From: Asticcacaulis endophyticus
Lineage (GTDB): Bacteria > Pseudomonadota > Alphaproteobacteria > Caulobacterales > Caulobacteraceae
Length of the DNA stretch: 64,000 nt
Assembly (NCBI RefSeq): GCF_014652575.1
Contig: NZ_BMZB01000001.1
Coordinates: 868,001-932,000 of the forward strand
Direction of reading: 5' to 3'
In this document: piece after piece, positions 1-8,273 of the stretch
How the letters are laid out: every line of letters starts with the position of its first letter
Numbering within the stretch: position 1 is the stretch's first letter
Made by a program: the position numbers and the translations under genes
The notes under the pieces: model-generated
Databases searched by the model: none
What the model was told of the DNA's origin: nothing
What the model saw: the letters and a program-made list of their open reading frames with translations, nothing else

Positions 1-664
1 AACCTGCGGCGGCTCCCAGGCCGATACGGGCTTTATAGGTGGCGATATAGGCCCCGGCCACGACGAACAGGAAGCTAAAGAAGGGGCCGTTGCGCGTATA
101 CCAATGAAAGCCCTTGATGCGCAGGGATGGCAGGCCCAGCATTTCCCGGTAGGGCCCGAACATCAGCCCCACGGCAAACAAAATGGCCGCCACCGCGAAC
201 ATGACTTTGAAGCCAAGGGGGCGCAAAATCAGATATACCACCAGGCTTGAGGCGAGTGTGGGTAGAAACCACAGGTGATATCCAATGGACCCGCCACCCA
301 CCAGAAACTCAGCAATCCTGTGGATGCCGGTGAACCATGGCCAGCCTTTGGGAAAGAAAACCAGATAGATCAAAAGCCAGAAAAAATAGACCGGCATGAT
401 CCTGAAAATAACTTTTTTGATGCCCTCAAAGGCAGGGCCGCTGAACCGGCAGAAAAAATAGCCGCTGACGATGAAGTAAAAAGGTACGGCAAAGCGTGAG
501 GCGTGCTGTGCCAGGCTGTTGATATTGATGACGCCTTCGGTTTGAGACACCGTATGGATTATAAGGACGGCGACAAAGGCCAAAAAGCGGAACAGATCGA
601 TACCGGCAAGCCGTGTGCTGCCGGTAATTTTTGGTATCGCGGCCTCTGATACGGCTCCGGTCAT
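1..664 (-). CDS. Acyltransferase 3 family membrane protein (3' part outside window)
   Basis: Read on the minus strand from an ATG at 664, the frame stays open to the left edge (221 codons), so the C-terminus is missing. The start has a good ribosome site (AGGGGAAG, three bases upstream). The protein begins MTGAVSEAAIPKITG, followed by RLAGIDLFRFLAFVAVLIIH. That is the typical opening of the OafA/YrhL-type acyltransferase-3 family, with the conserved R-x-x-x-x-D-x-x-R spacing and the helix-1 histidine. Further hydrophobic segments follow (FAVPFYFIVSGYFF, MPVYFFWLLIYLVFF, FSFLFVVAGAYIA). Family members move acyl groups onto sugars or glycans across the inner membrane. The substrate cannot be read from the sequence. 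Family call is confident, role is not. Confidence 0.85.
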   Translation of the reverse strand, partial: MTGAVSEAAIPKITGSTRLAGIDLFRFLAFVAVLIIHTVSQTEGVININSLAQHASRFAVPFYFIVSGYFFCRFSGPAFEGIKKVIFRIMPVYFFWLLIYLVFFPKGWPWFTGIHRIAEFLVGGGSIGYHLWFLPTLASSLVVYLILRPLGFKVMFAVAAILFAVGLMFGPYREMLGLPSLRIKGFHWYTRNGPFFSFLFVVAGAYIATYKARIGLGAAAG

Positions 665-702
665 GCACTTCCCCTAATCCCCAAATGGAATGCACATATA
701 AA

Positions 703-741
703 ATTGCCGCCAGACTAGCTATTAGGCTATCTGGCGGCAAT
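703..741 (-). terminator. Rho-independent terminator downstream of the dienelactone hydrolase
   Basis: Arms 703-714 and 730-741 are perfect 12-base inverted repeats (ATTGCCGCCAGA and its complement), with an inner TAGC/GCTA pairing. Read on the minus strand the stem is followed by TTTTAT. It lies between the end of the hydrolase gene (783) and the start of the acyltransferase gene (664), and so separates their transcripts. A smaller hairpin (CCCCTT/AAGGGG) sits at 747-766. Confidence 0.75.
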
Positions 742-782
742 AAATTTCCCCTTATACGTAAAGGGGTTTAGTCAAAAACATA

Positions 783-1742
783 TCAAAGATATTTATCGAA
801 CCATTTTAGCAACTCTTCCCACCCCTGTTTGGCGGCGGCTTCGGCATAGCTTGGGCGGTAGTCGGCATGGAAAGCGTGTTTGGTGCCGGGATAGACGATG
901 ATATGTGAGGGCTTACCCGACGCCTTGAGCGCGGCGTTCATCTTGTCGACATCGGCCTGCGGGATGCCCGCATCGTCCGACGCATAAAGCCCTAGCACCG
1001 GCTTGTTAAGGGCGGGCACGACATCAAGCGGCCATTTGCGATCTTCCTTGCCTAGAAACTGATCGGTCGGCGGCCGTTGCAGGCGGCCGTACCACGCCAC
1101 CCCCGCCTTGACGTCCGGTATATTGGCTGCCGCCATCCAGGTGACCGCCCCGCCCCAGCAAAAGCCGGTGACGCCCACGCGGGACATATCGGCAAAGTTC
1201 TTCTTGCCAAACATGGCGCGTTTCTGACCCAGATCCGGGTCGGTCTTGAGCCAGTTCAGCGTGGCAGTCATATCATCCATGACCTGACGATTGGTGGCGG
1301 GCTCAACCAGATCCTTGATCTTTTCAAAGTCGGTCACCGCCGCGGCATTGCCTTTGCGGGCAAAGAAATCCGGGGCCACGGCGACATAGCCCTTGTGGGC
1401 CAGACGGCGGCAGACATCGCGGATATAGTCATGGACGCCGAAAACTTCGGAAACGACGATGATCACCGGTCGGTTTTTAGCCTTTTCCGGCATGGCAATA
1501 TAAAGCGGGATCTCGTACTTGCCTTCAGGGCGTAGGGTCTTGATTTTCAGACTCTGGGTAAACAGGCCGTCAGTGGTCGTCGTTATGGCCTGCGCATGTA
1601 CAGGGCCGGTCGCCAGCGCATAGCCAGCGAAGAACAGACCGGCCACGCCGCGGCGGCTTAAGTGAAAATCCTGCGGCTCGGCGCCTTCTGGTCGCGTCAG
1701 GTTAAGCACGGGGGGCATATAACTCTCCAATAGTTTGGGCAC
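783..1742 (-). CDS. Dienelactone hydrolase family protein with Tat signal
   Basis: This 319-residue alpha/beta hydrolase has the DLH nucleophile motif GFCWGG (Cys195), an acid at Asp256/257 (LYASDDAG) and a catalytic His289 (GTKHAFH). The N-terminus has a twin-arginine motif (LSRRGVAGLFF, residues 28-38), a hydrophobic stretch and a probable cleavage site near VHA-QA (residues 48-52), so export in folded form is likely. Met9 is an alternative start. The family opens lactones or cleaves esters; classic members act in chlorocatechol breakdown, but most exported homologues have no known substrate. No pathway genes lie beside it. It ends at a strong terminator. Family call is secure; substrate unknown. 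Confidence 0.9.
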   Translation of the reverse strand: MPKLLESYMPPVLNLTRPEGAEPQDFHLSRRGVAGLFFAGYALATGPVHAQAITTTTDGLFTQSLKIKTLRPEGKYEIPLYIAMPEKAKNRPVIIVVSEVFGVHDYIRDVCRRLAHKGYVAVAPDFFARKGNAAAVTDFEKIKDLVEPATNRQVMDDMTATLNWLKTDPDLGQKRAMFGKKNFADMSRVGVTGFCWGGAVTWMAAANIPDVKAGVAWYGRLQRPPTDQFLGKEDRKWPLDVVPALNKPVLGLYASDDAGIPQADVDKMNAALKASGKPSHIIVYPGTKHAFHADYRPSYAEAAAKQGWEELLKWFDKYL

Positions 1743-1936
1743 GATCTGGCATGATTTTTATAAAAAAGCGGTATGGTAAATGGGCGTAAGGCTAAGACGG
1801 CTTATGATTTATTAACCTATTTTGCCCTGTGCGCCGCCAATGTGCAACCTCTTGTGAAACCGTATGGGCTACATATCTATGGGTGCGGTTGTGAAATTCC
1901 GACCCGAAAGACCGTAAGAAATTTGTGACTATAGGC

Positions 1937-1964
1937 CTTGCGCATCCTATGAGTGTTCCCATAT
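1937..1964 (+). promoter_or_regulatory. Candidate sigma-32 (heat-shock) promoter of dnaK
   Basis: CTTG at 1937-1940 and CCCATAT at 1958-1964 are separated by exactly 17 bases. This fits the alphaproteobacterial RpoH pattern CTTG-N17-CYTATNT with one mismatch. It lies about 130 bases upstream of the dnaK start inside a 353-base gene-free stretch (1743-2095), in which I see no other gene. DnaK operons of Caulobacter relatives are known to use both sigma-32 and housekeeping promoters. Read by eye. Confidence 0.5.
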
Positions 1965-2095
1965 CCGCTTTAGGTTTTCAGGAGACACCTCTTGAAAAAA
2001 TCCTCAATTTCAGCTTTTCGGGGATGGACATTCGCAGCGCTTAACGCATAAGGCTCGATAAACCCATTCGCCATAACGGAGTAGACTTAAACCTC

Positions 2096-3997
2096 ATGAG
2101 CAAGATCATCGGTATTGACCTCGGCACCACCAATTCGTGCGTGGCCGTAATGGATGGCAAGAATCCCAAGGTTATTGAGAACGCCGAAGGTGTGCGCACG
2201 ACCCCGTCCGTGGTTGCCCTTATGGACGACGGCGAGCGTCTGGTCGGTCAGCCCGCCAAGCGGCAGGCTGTGACCAACCCTTCAAACACCTTCTTTGCCA
2301 TCAAGCGCCTGATTGGCCGCAAGAGCAACGACCCTATGGTCGAGAAGGACAAGGGCATGGTGCCCTACGAAATCTCCAAGGGCCCGAACGGCGATGCGTG
2401 GGTTAAGGCCCACGGCAAGGACTATTCGCCCCAGCAGATTTCGGCCTTCACCTTGATGAAGCTTAAGGAAGATGCCGAAGCCTATCTCGGTGAAACCGTA
2501 ACTCAGGCCGTCATCACGGTTCCGGCCTATTTCAACGACGCCCAGCGTCAGGCGACCAAGGATGCCGGCAAGATCGCGGGCCTAGAGGTTCTGCGCATCA
2601 TCAACGAGCCGACGGCCGCTGCCCTGGCTTACGGCCTCGACAAAGACCACAACAAGAAGATCGCGGTTTATGACCTCGGCGGCGGCACCTTCGACGTGTC
2701 GATCCTTGAGATCGGTGACGGCGTCTTTGAGGTGAAGTCGACCAACGGCGATACTTTCTTGGGCGGTGAAGACTTCGACATGCGTGTCGTTGACTATCTG
2801 GCTGACGAGTTCAAAAAGGAAAACGGCGTCGATCTGCGCTCCGACAAGCTGGCCCTGCAACGCCTGAAAGAAGAGGCGGAAAAGGCCAAGAAGGAACTGT
2901 CGACCGTCGCGCAATACGACCTGAATCTGCCGTTCATCTCGATGAATGCGTCCGGCCCGCTGCACCTGAACCTCAAGCTGACCCGCGCCAAGCTGGAATC
3001 TCTGGTCGAAGATCTGATCCAAAAGACGATCGCGCCGTGCCAGCAAGCCATGAAGGATGCCGGTCTGAAGGCGTCCGACATTGACGAAGTCGTCCTCGTC
3101 GGCGGTATGACCCGTATGCCGAAGGTGGCTGAGGCCGTGAAAAACCTGTTCGGTCGTGAGCCGCACAAGGGTGTGAACCCGGACGAAGTGGTGGCCCTTG
3201 GTGCCGCTATTCAGGCCGGTGTTCTGCAAGGCGATGTCAAGGACGTGCTGCTGCTCGACGTTACCCCGCTGACGCTTGGGATTGAAACTCTCGGTGGCGT
3301 GTTCACCCCGTTGATCGAGCGCAACACCACGATCCCTACCAAGAAGTCGCAGACCTTCTCGACCGCCGATGACAATCAGTCGGCCGTGACGATCCGCTGC
3401 TTCCAGGGTGAGCGTCCGATGGCGGCCGATAACAAGCTGCTGGGTCAGTTTGATCTGGTTGGTATCCCGCCCGCACCGCGCGGTATTCCGCAGATCGAAG
3501 TGACCTTCGACATCGACGCCAACGGCATCGTGCAGGTTCACGCCAAGGACAAGGCGACGAACAAGGAGCACTCGATCCGTATTCAGGCCAATGGCGGCTT
3601 GTCGGATGCCGATATCGAGCAGATGGTCAAGGACGCCGAAGCCAACAAGGCTGAGGACGAAAAGCGCAAGGCTCTGATCGAAGCCCGCAATCAGGCCGAT
3701 GCCCTGATCCACTCGACCGAAAAGGCCGTCAAGGACTTCGGTGCCAAGATCGGTGCGGACGACAAGGCGGCGATTGAAACCGCTCTGTCTGACCTTAAGT
3801 CGGCCAAGGACGGCGAAGATGTCGAAGACATCAAGGCTAAGCATCAGGCGCTGCTGACCGCATCCATGAAACTGGGTGAAGCCATGTATGCCGCCCAAGG
3901 TTCCGGTGAAGAGGCCGAAGACGGTGCTCCTGCCGATGACGGCGTGGTTGATGCCGACTTTGAAGAAGTTGACGGCGACGACAAGAAAAGCGCCTAA
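2096..3997 (+). CDS. dnaK: Chaperone DnaK (Hsp70)
   Basis: This 633-residue protein is full length for DnaK. It begins [18 protein letters not shown] (ATPase phosphate loop 1) and contains [27 protein letters not shown] (phosphate loop 2) and [13 protein letters not shown] (adenosine site). A substrate-binding domain follows (from about residue 390, [18 protein letters not shown]), then the helical lid and an acidic tail ending [15 protein letters not shown]. It folds and protects proteins in an ATP cycle with DnaJ (next gene) and GrpE (encoded at 18380-19003). A GGAG ribosome site lies about 14 bases before the ATG. A terminator directly follows, so part of the transcription probably stops before dnaJ. 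Confidence 0.99.
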   Translation: MSKIIGIDLGTTNSCVAVMDGKNPKVIENAEGVRTTPSVVALMDDGERLVGQPAKRQAVTNPSNTFFAIKRLIGRKSNDPMVEKDKGMVPYEISKGPNGDAWVKAHGKDYSPQQISAFTLMKLKEDAEAYLGETVTQAVITVPAYFNDAQRQATKDAGKIAGLEVLRIINEPTAAALAYGLDKDHNKKIAVYDLGGGTFDVSILEIGDGVFEVKSTNGDTFLGGEDFDMRVVDYLADEFKKENGVDLRSDKLALQRLKEEAEKAKKELSTVAQYDLNLPFISMNASGPLHLNLKLTRAKLESLVEDLIQKTIAPCQQAMKDAGLKASDIDEVVLVGGMTRMPKVAEAVKNLFGREPHKGVNPDEVVALGAAIQAGVLQGDVKDVLLLDVTPLTLGIETLGGVFTPLIERNTTIPTKKSQTFSTADDNQSAVTIRCFQGERPMAADNKLLGQFDLVGIPPAPRGIPQIEVTFDIDANGIVQVHAKDKATNKEHSIRIQANGGLSDADIEQMVKDAEANKAEDEKRKALIEARNQADALIHSTEKAVKDFGAKIGADDKAAIETALSDLKSAKDGEDVEDIKAKHQALLTASMKLGEAMYAAQGSGEEAEDGAPADDGVVDADFEEVDGDDKKSA

Positions 3998-4016
3998 GCG
4001 GGCGTTTACCTAAACC

Positions 4017-4052
4017 GGGGGAGTCTTTGGAATCCGAAGACTCCCCTTTTTT
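4017..4052 (+). terminator. Terminator between dnaK and dnaJ
   Basis: Arms GGGGAGTCTT (4017-4026) and AAGACTCCCC (4037-4046) form a perfect 10-base stem followed by six T residues (4047-4052). It starts about 20 bases after the dnaK stop, so it would make dnaK more strongly expressed than the downstream dnaJ. Confidence 0.9.
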
Positions 4053-4146
4053 ATGAGTAGTGCGGGTTTAAGCTCTCTGTGGGTCTGCGGTTGGGTATGA
4101 CTTTTGCAGAGAAGTTAGAAGATTGAATCAAAGGACACGTCCTCAC

Positions 4147-5310
4147 ATGGCGCGTGATTATTACGAAATTCTGGGCGTTGCCCGCGATGCGGATGAGGCA
4201 GCGCTGAAATCGGCCTTTCGTAAAAAGGCGATGGAGCACCATCCTGACCGTAATCAGGGTGATGGCGACGCCGAAGGGCGCTTCAAGGAAGTTAACGAAG
4301 CCTATTCGGTATTGTCGGACGCTAATAAACGCGCGGCCTATGATCGTTATGGCCACGCAGGCGTCAATGGCGGCCAGGGCGGCTTTGGCGGTGGACGCGG
4401 GGGTGCCGGGTTTGACAATGTCGAAGATATTTTCTCGGAAATGTTCGGCGATATCTTTGGCGGCGGTGGACGCCGCCCGCAAGGCCCTCAACGCGGCGCT
4501 GACGTGCGCTTTGACTACGAAATCTCATTAGAGCAGGCCTATACCGGCGCCGATGTCGAGATCAATGTGCCGACGACGCTTACCTGTGAGGTCTGCGACG
4601 GTACGGGTGCCAAGGCGGGGTCAAAGCCTCAGACCTGTCATACCTGCGGCGGTCAGGGGCGTGTGCGCTCGACCAACGGTTTCTTTGCGGTGGAACGCAC
4701 CTGCCCGACCTGTAACGGTCAGGGCCAGGTCATTAAGGACCCTTGCACCAATTGCCGCGGCCACGGTCAGGTGCGCGCTGATCGTAAGCTCAATGTCCGT
4801 ATTCCGGCGGGTGTCGATGACGGTGCGCGTATCCGTCTGACCGGCGAAGGTCAGGCCGGGACGCGCGGGGGCCCCAAGGGCGATCTCTATATTTTCCTGA
4901 GCGTGGCCGAGCATGATTTGTTTGAACGCGACGGCCTTGATCTGCATTGTTCCATTCCGGTGGCGATGGCGACGGCGGTTCTGGGCGGCAATATCGAAGT
5001 GCCGTGCCTGATGGGCGGGGCAGGATGTGACGGTCAATGCAAGCTGGAGGTCGCCATCCCCGAAGGGGCGCAGACCGGCCATAAGGTCAAGATCAAGGGC
5101 AAGGGTATGCCCGCCCTCAATGGCCGCCAGAAGGGTGATCTGCTGGTTGAGCTGTTTGTTGAGACCCCGACTCGTCTTAATGTCCGCCAGAAAGAACTGA
5201 TGCGTGAGTTTGCGACCTTGGCCGAAGAAGAGCAAAACTCCCAAAGTCAGGGCTTTATGAAAAAGGCCAAACGCTTCTGGGAAGACATTACGGGTGCGGC
5301 GGCACAATAA
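4147..5310 (+). CDS. dnaJ: Chaperone DnaJ (Hsp40 co-chaperone)
   Basis: The J domain (MARDYYEILGVARDADEAAL) has the HPD motif (MEHHPDRNQG). It is followed by a Gly/Phe-rich linker (GFGGGRGGAGFDNVEDIF) and four zinc-binding repeats (CEVCDGTG, CHTCGGQG, CPTCNGQG, CTNCRGHG), then the C-terminal substrate domain. This is a type I DnaJ, 387 residues. An in-frame ATG lies 24 bases upstream, but the conserved start MARDYYE and the AAAGGA ribosome site (4130-4135) favour 4147. It stimulates DnaK ATPase and delivers substrates. A second CxxC-like cluster (CLMGGAGCDGQC) in the C-terminal domain is a feature I have not matched to standard DnaJ. The call is secure. Confidence 0.98.
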   Translation: MARDYYEILGVARDADEAALKSAFRKKAMEHHPDRNQGDGDAEGRFKEVNEAYSVLSDANKRAAYDRYGHAGVNGGQGGFGGGRGGAGFDNVEDIFSEMFGDIFGGGGRRPQGPQRGADVRFDYEISLEQAYTGADVEINVPTTLTCEVCDGTGAKAGSKPQTCHTCGGQGRVRSTNGFFAVERTCPTCNGQGQVIKDPCTNCRGHGQVRADRKLNVRIPAGVDDGARIRLTGEGQAGTRGGPKGDLYIFLSVAEHDLFERDGLDLHCSIPVAMATAVLGGNIEVPCLMGGAGCDGQCKLEVAIPEGAQTGHKVKIKGKGMPALNGRQKGDLLVELFVETPTRLNVRQKELMREFATLAEEEQNSQSQGFMKKAKRFWEDITGAAAQ

Positions 5311-5314
5311 ATCT

Positions 5315-5372
5315 CACCTAAAAGTTTTTCGCCCCAAGCAACTAACGAAGGGGCGAAAATACATTTTAGGTG
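5315..5372 (+). terminator. Long hairpin after dnaJ / before dapB
   Basis: The outer arms CACCTAAAA (5315-5323) and TTTTAGGTG (5364-5372) enclose inner arms TTCGCCCC (5328-5335) and GGGGCGAA (5350-5357). There is no long T run directly after it, so it may be a weak terminator or a structured leader of dapB, which starts 72 bases further on. The pairing is plain in the sequence; its function is inferred. Confidence 0.5.
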
Positions 5373-5444
5373 GTGTATATCGACAAAATCCGGCTAGGGG
5401 CGGCCCTTCGCCGGATTTTGACTTTATTTACAGGTAGTAAGATC

Positions 5445-6203
5445 ATGACCCAAACCCTCCGCTTTGCAGTTGCCGGTGCGCGCGGGCGCATGGGTCAGGC
5501 CGTGCTTAAGGTGCTGACTGAACGCGGGTTTGAGGTAGCACTTGCCTTCGATAAGGGCGATGTGATTGATTTGTCGGGCGCTGATGCGGTCATCGATTTC
5601 ACCACCCCCTATGCCAGTATCGACATTGCCCACGCCTGTGCCGATGAGGGCGAAGCACGCGGCAAACCTTTGGCCCATATTATCGGCTCGACCGGCTGGA
5701 TGCCCGCCGAAGAGCAGTCGCTGAAAACCCTGACTGACCGGGTGACCATTGTGCGTGCGGGCAATTTTTCGCTCGGAGTCAACATGTTGATGGGACTGGT
5801 CAAACAGGCCGCAGCCAAACTCCCCGCCGAAGACTGGGACATCGAAGTCCTTGAGGCTCACCATAAGCGTAAAGTGGATGCGCCGTCCGGCACCGCCCTG
5901 ATGCTGGGGCAGGCGGCGGCGATTGGACGTGAGGTCGATCTGGGGGAAGCCAAGGTCGCTGCCCGCGACGGCCTGACCGGGCAGCGCGTCGATGGCACGA
6001 TTGGTTTTAGCGTCATTCGCGGCGGCGGCGTTATCGGCGAGCACAGCGTGCTGTTTGCATCCGAAGACGAGATTATTACCCTCTCGCACTCGGCGCGTGA
6101 CCGCACCTTGTTTGCGCGTGGGGCGATCGAGGCCGCTCTGTGGGCCGTCGGTAAGTCTGCCGGGGCCTATGATATGCAGGACGTTTTGGGCTTCAACGGT
6201 TAA
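5445..6203 (+). CDS. dapB: 4-hydroxy-tetrahydrodipicolinate reductase
   Basis: DapB reduces the DapA product with NAD(P)H on the way to meso-diaminopimelate and lysine, feeding peptidoglycan and protein synthesis. The 252-residue protein shows the nucleotide-binding GARGRMG (residues 11-17), DFTTP, GSTG and the signature EAHHKRKVDAPSGTA with catalytic His139/His140 and Lys143. The open frame extends 25 codons upstream, but family alignment (MTQTLRFAVAGARGRMGQ) supports the ATG at 5445. The 3' end overlaps the convergent glycosyltransferase gene by 11 bases. Confidence 0.97.
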   Translation: MTQTLRFAVAGARGRMGQAVLKVLTERGFEVALAFDKGDVIDLSGADAVIDFTTPYASIDIAHACADEGEARGKPLAHIIGSTGWMPAEEQSLKTLTDRVTIVRAGNFSLGVNMLMGLVKQAAAKLPAEDWDIEVLEAHHKRKVDAPSGTALMLGQAAAIGREVDLGEAKVAARDGLTGQRVDGTIGFSVIRGGGVIGEHSVLFASEDEIITLSHSARDRTLFARGAIEAALWAVGKSAGAYDMQDVLGFNG

Positions 6204-7482
6204 GCCAACCATTAAACGGCAAAGCGCCCAAAGCCTCAGTTGTCCATGCGTCATTGACAGCCTTGATACGGGCCTTGGCAGCGTCTGCTTTGCGCGCCCG
6301 CAGCACCGGGTCATTTGTTACGCTCACAATAGCCTCTGCGGCGGCATCAACCTCCGGATCAGCCCAGACCTGTTCATGGTCGCGCGCAATCCAGAACGGG
6401 CGGAACGGTTCATAGGTGCCGGTCGGGTCTTTGATGTCAATCAGCCGTGACGGGATCAGATAAGCGGATTCTTCATCCATAAAATCGACATTGCCGGACC
6501 AGCCGGTGGCGATAACATTTACCCCCAGCGTCATGGCTTCGGCCAGAGTCAGCCCAAACCCTTCGGCCCGATGCAGCGAAATCAGGGCATCGAATGAGGC
6601 CATAAAATTATTGATATCTGTATCGCTCAGGCGCTCGGTGAAAAAGCGAATATCGTCACGTCCGGACATATAGCTATCAAGGCGGGCGGCAATATCTGGT
6701 TCACGGCTCAGATCCTGAACTTTTAAGGTCAGTCTGGCGGTATCACTGGATGCCGGAAAGGCTTTGATCCACGCCTCCAGCACCGCCCACGGGTTCTTGC
6801 GCGCCGAGGAGGACTTGGCATCAAACAGGCACAAAAACTCAGTCCGGTCATGCATCAACCCAAAGCGGTCGCGGTCGGGGCGCGCCTGATCGACATCGAA
6901 CATAGGGTGCGGCATGACCCGCAGGCGCGGCGTCAGATCTGGCCGGTTGGCGGCTTCAAAGGCCCGTTTAACCCCGTCGCGCACAAAGACGCTCGGCACC
7001 CAGATTTCATGCAGATAATCCGCCGTCCATACCCAGTAATCCGGAGCCTTGGGTGTTTCCCATGCCCAATAGGCAATGCGGTAACGATCCGCCCACTGAT
7101 CCGGCGAATTGGCCAGAAAGGCGACCATGACTTCCGGCGAATTGGCATGGATATACCACACCCCGCCGGGTGCTGTATCGGGCAGACGGGCCTTGCCGTC
7201 GATGAAATGCCGGAAGCCGGGACGCAGATCGTGAATAACAGGCGCGTAGCCCGCGGCCTGAAAGCCTTTCAGCGACAACTGACCGCCACGGGCGATGCCG
7301 GAGGACTCATTCAGAAAACCGGAAACCAGCAGCGGGCCCGAATGGGGCACATCACTGTCTGAGGCTTTGCGCCATGCGCCCGATTTCAGGCGCGCCAATC
7401 CCAAAATGCCGCCATGAATGAGGGGCAGGCGGTATTTCAGCGGAATACTGCGGATGTTAGGCCGTAAACTCATAAATTTCAT
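6193..7482 (-). CDS. Glycosyltransferase, GT4-like
   Basis: A 429-residue protein with the GT-B/GT4 C-terminal signature EGFGLTLAEAMTLGVNVIAT (the E-x7-E nucleotide-sugar motif) followed by GWSGNVDFM. The central CLFDAKSSSARKNP resembles the loop at the start of the C-terminal Rossmann domain. The N-terminal domain has VSGFLNESSGIARGG. It likely transfers a sugar from a nucleotide donor to a cell-envelope glycan. No neighbouring glycan cluster indicates which. The start at 7482 (MKFMSLRP) lacks a clear ribosome site; ATG at 7473 is an alternative. Its first eight codons lie inside an inverted repeat (see repeat 7459-7722). Family confident, substrate unknown. Confidence 0.85.
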   Translation of the reverse strand: MKFMSLRPNIRSIPLKYRLPLIHGGILGLARLKSGAWRKASDSDVPHSGPLLVSGFLNESSGIARGGQLSLKGFQAAGYAPVIHDLRPGFRHFIDGKARLPDTAPGGVWYIHANSPEVMVAFLANSPDQWADRYRIAYWAWETPKAPDYWVWTADYLHEIWVPSVFVRDGVKRAFEAANRPDLTPRLRVMPHPMFDVDQARPDRDRFGLMHDRTEFLCLFDAKSSSARKNPWAVLEAWIKAFPASSDTARLTLKVQDLSREPDIAARLDSYMSGRDDIRFFTERLSDTDINNFMASFDALISLHRAEGFGLTLAEAMTLGVNVIATGWSGNVDFMDEESAYLIPSRLIDIKDPTGTYEPFRPFWIARDHEQVWADPEVDAAAEAIVSVTNDPVLRARKADAAKARIKAVNDAWTTEALGALPFNGWLNR

Positions 7483-7722
7483 AGTATTGGTGTGAGGCCG
7501 TTTGTGCGGATACCAGAAGAAAAATTGCTGGAAATGCCTACATTTTCAAAATTTTACGACGCCGTAGTCCGTGCAGACGGGCCACATCCTTCGGACGGCG
7601 AAAGGGCGTCATCCTGTGTCGGAAATCGATTTGAACAGGGTAGGCCCTGATCTGCATCGATTTCCTAACATTATTTAGCCCTTTCAGCCGCCAATACCAT
7701 GAAATTTATGAGTTTGCGGCCT
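7459..7722. repeat. Inverted repeat pair (32-base arms) flanking a 200-base segment
   Basis: The arm at 7459-7490, read on the minus strand, and the arm at 7691-7722, read on the plus strand, match at 30 of 32 positions. Each contains an ATG and the same codons for MKFMSLRP. On the minus strand they start the glycosyltransferase. On the plus strand they start a 20-codon frame (7700-7759) ending in TAA. The 200 bases between the arms hold no gene but do hold another hairpin (arms 7621-7630 and 7656-7665, with inner CAGGG/CCCTG). Together with 7723-7784 this accounts for the 302-base gene-free gap. It could be a duplicated gene start or an invertible promoter segment. Confidence 0.8.
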
Positions 7723-7784
7723 CAGCATAAGCCTTTATGGCAAAGACCGGTAAATATTTAAAGAGCGGTCTTTCGTCAGGGCAA

Positions 7785-8012
7785 TTAAAGCCCAAGCCAA
7801 CGGCGGCGCTGCGACCAATAGGTCTCGAACTGATCAGCCAGACCGGCGTCTTCAAAGGTAATGACCTTGACCTGATGGTCACCGGCGGGATCGGAATGAA
7901 TCGAAATGGAATCCGCATCCTGCACGGCAGCGGCTTCAACAAACTTGAAAAACGCACCGAAGAAAGCGTCACTCTCAGATTCTGAACTCAAGTCGTACTG
8001 AAGGCTGACCAT
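7785..8012 (-). CDS. Small acidic protein of unknown function (75 aa)
   Basis: The ATG at 8012 has an excellent ribosome site (AAGGAG, six bases upstream), so I prefer it to the longer frame starting at 8105. The protein begins MVSLQYDLSSESESDAFFGAFFKFVEAAA and ends FETYWSQRRRWLGL. It is acidic in the middle with a basic, aromatic end; no signal peptide or membrane segment. I do not recognise a family. A perfect palindrome about 80 bases upstream (8091-8105) may be an operator. It reads towards the inverted-repeat region of the glycosyltransferase gene. A real gene is likely from start signals and composition; function unknown. Confidence 0.7.
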   Translation of the reverse strand: MVSLQYDLSSESESDAFFGAFFKFVEAAAVQDADSISIHSDPAGDHQVKVITFEDAGLADQFETYWSQRRRWLGL

Positions 8013-8090
8013 TGTGTTCTCCTTAACCGGCACAATAAAGCCGTACCCGATATAAATATGCGATATTGGACATAAATAATCGAAGCGGTT

Positions 8091-8105
8091 TTGTGCGATG
8101 CACAA
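8091..8105 (-). promoter_or_regulatory. Perfect palindrome TTGTGC-GAT-GCACAA upstream of a small gene
   Basis: Six-base arms with a three-base centre, 79 bases upstream of the ATG at 8012 and in an AT-rich stretch with TATA-like hexamers. The size and symmetry suit a dimeric regulator binding site. The regulator is unknown. Confidence 0.35.
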
Positions 8106-8273
8106 TGCGTTAATAGAACCCTAATATAGACCGGGAGTCAAAGGCCGAGCTAGCCTTTTCGCCCGTTAACCCCAATAAAATAAGGTAAACGGGTGCGGCT
8201 GTGACCATTAAGTCGCGAAACTGTCGCATATTGGGTCACGGCCGTTTTTAAATTCCCGTAAGAGGGATATTTG

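Noticed and set aside
426-740. Short minus-strand frame at the left edge (104 codons)
   Set aside because: It is in another frame of the acyltransferase gene, which explains the region better.
1995-2020. Second heat-shock promoter starting at CTTGAAAA (1991)
   Set aside because: No acceptable -10 at N17 spacing; the upstream candidate at 1937 fits much better.
2582-3898. 438-codon open frame antisense to dnaK
   Set aside because: It mirrors the strong codon bias of dnaK, has no ribosome site and no protein-like motifs.
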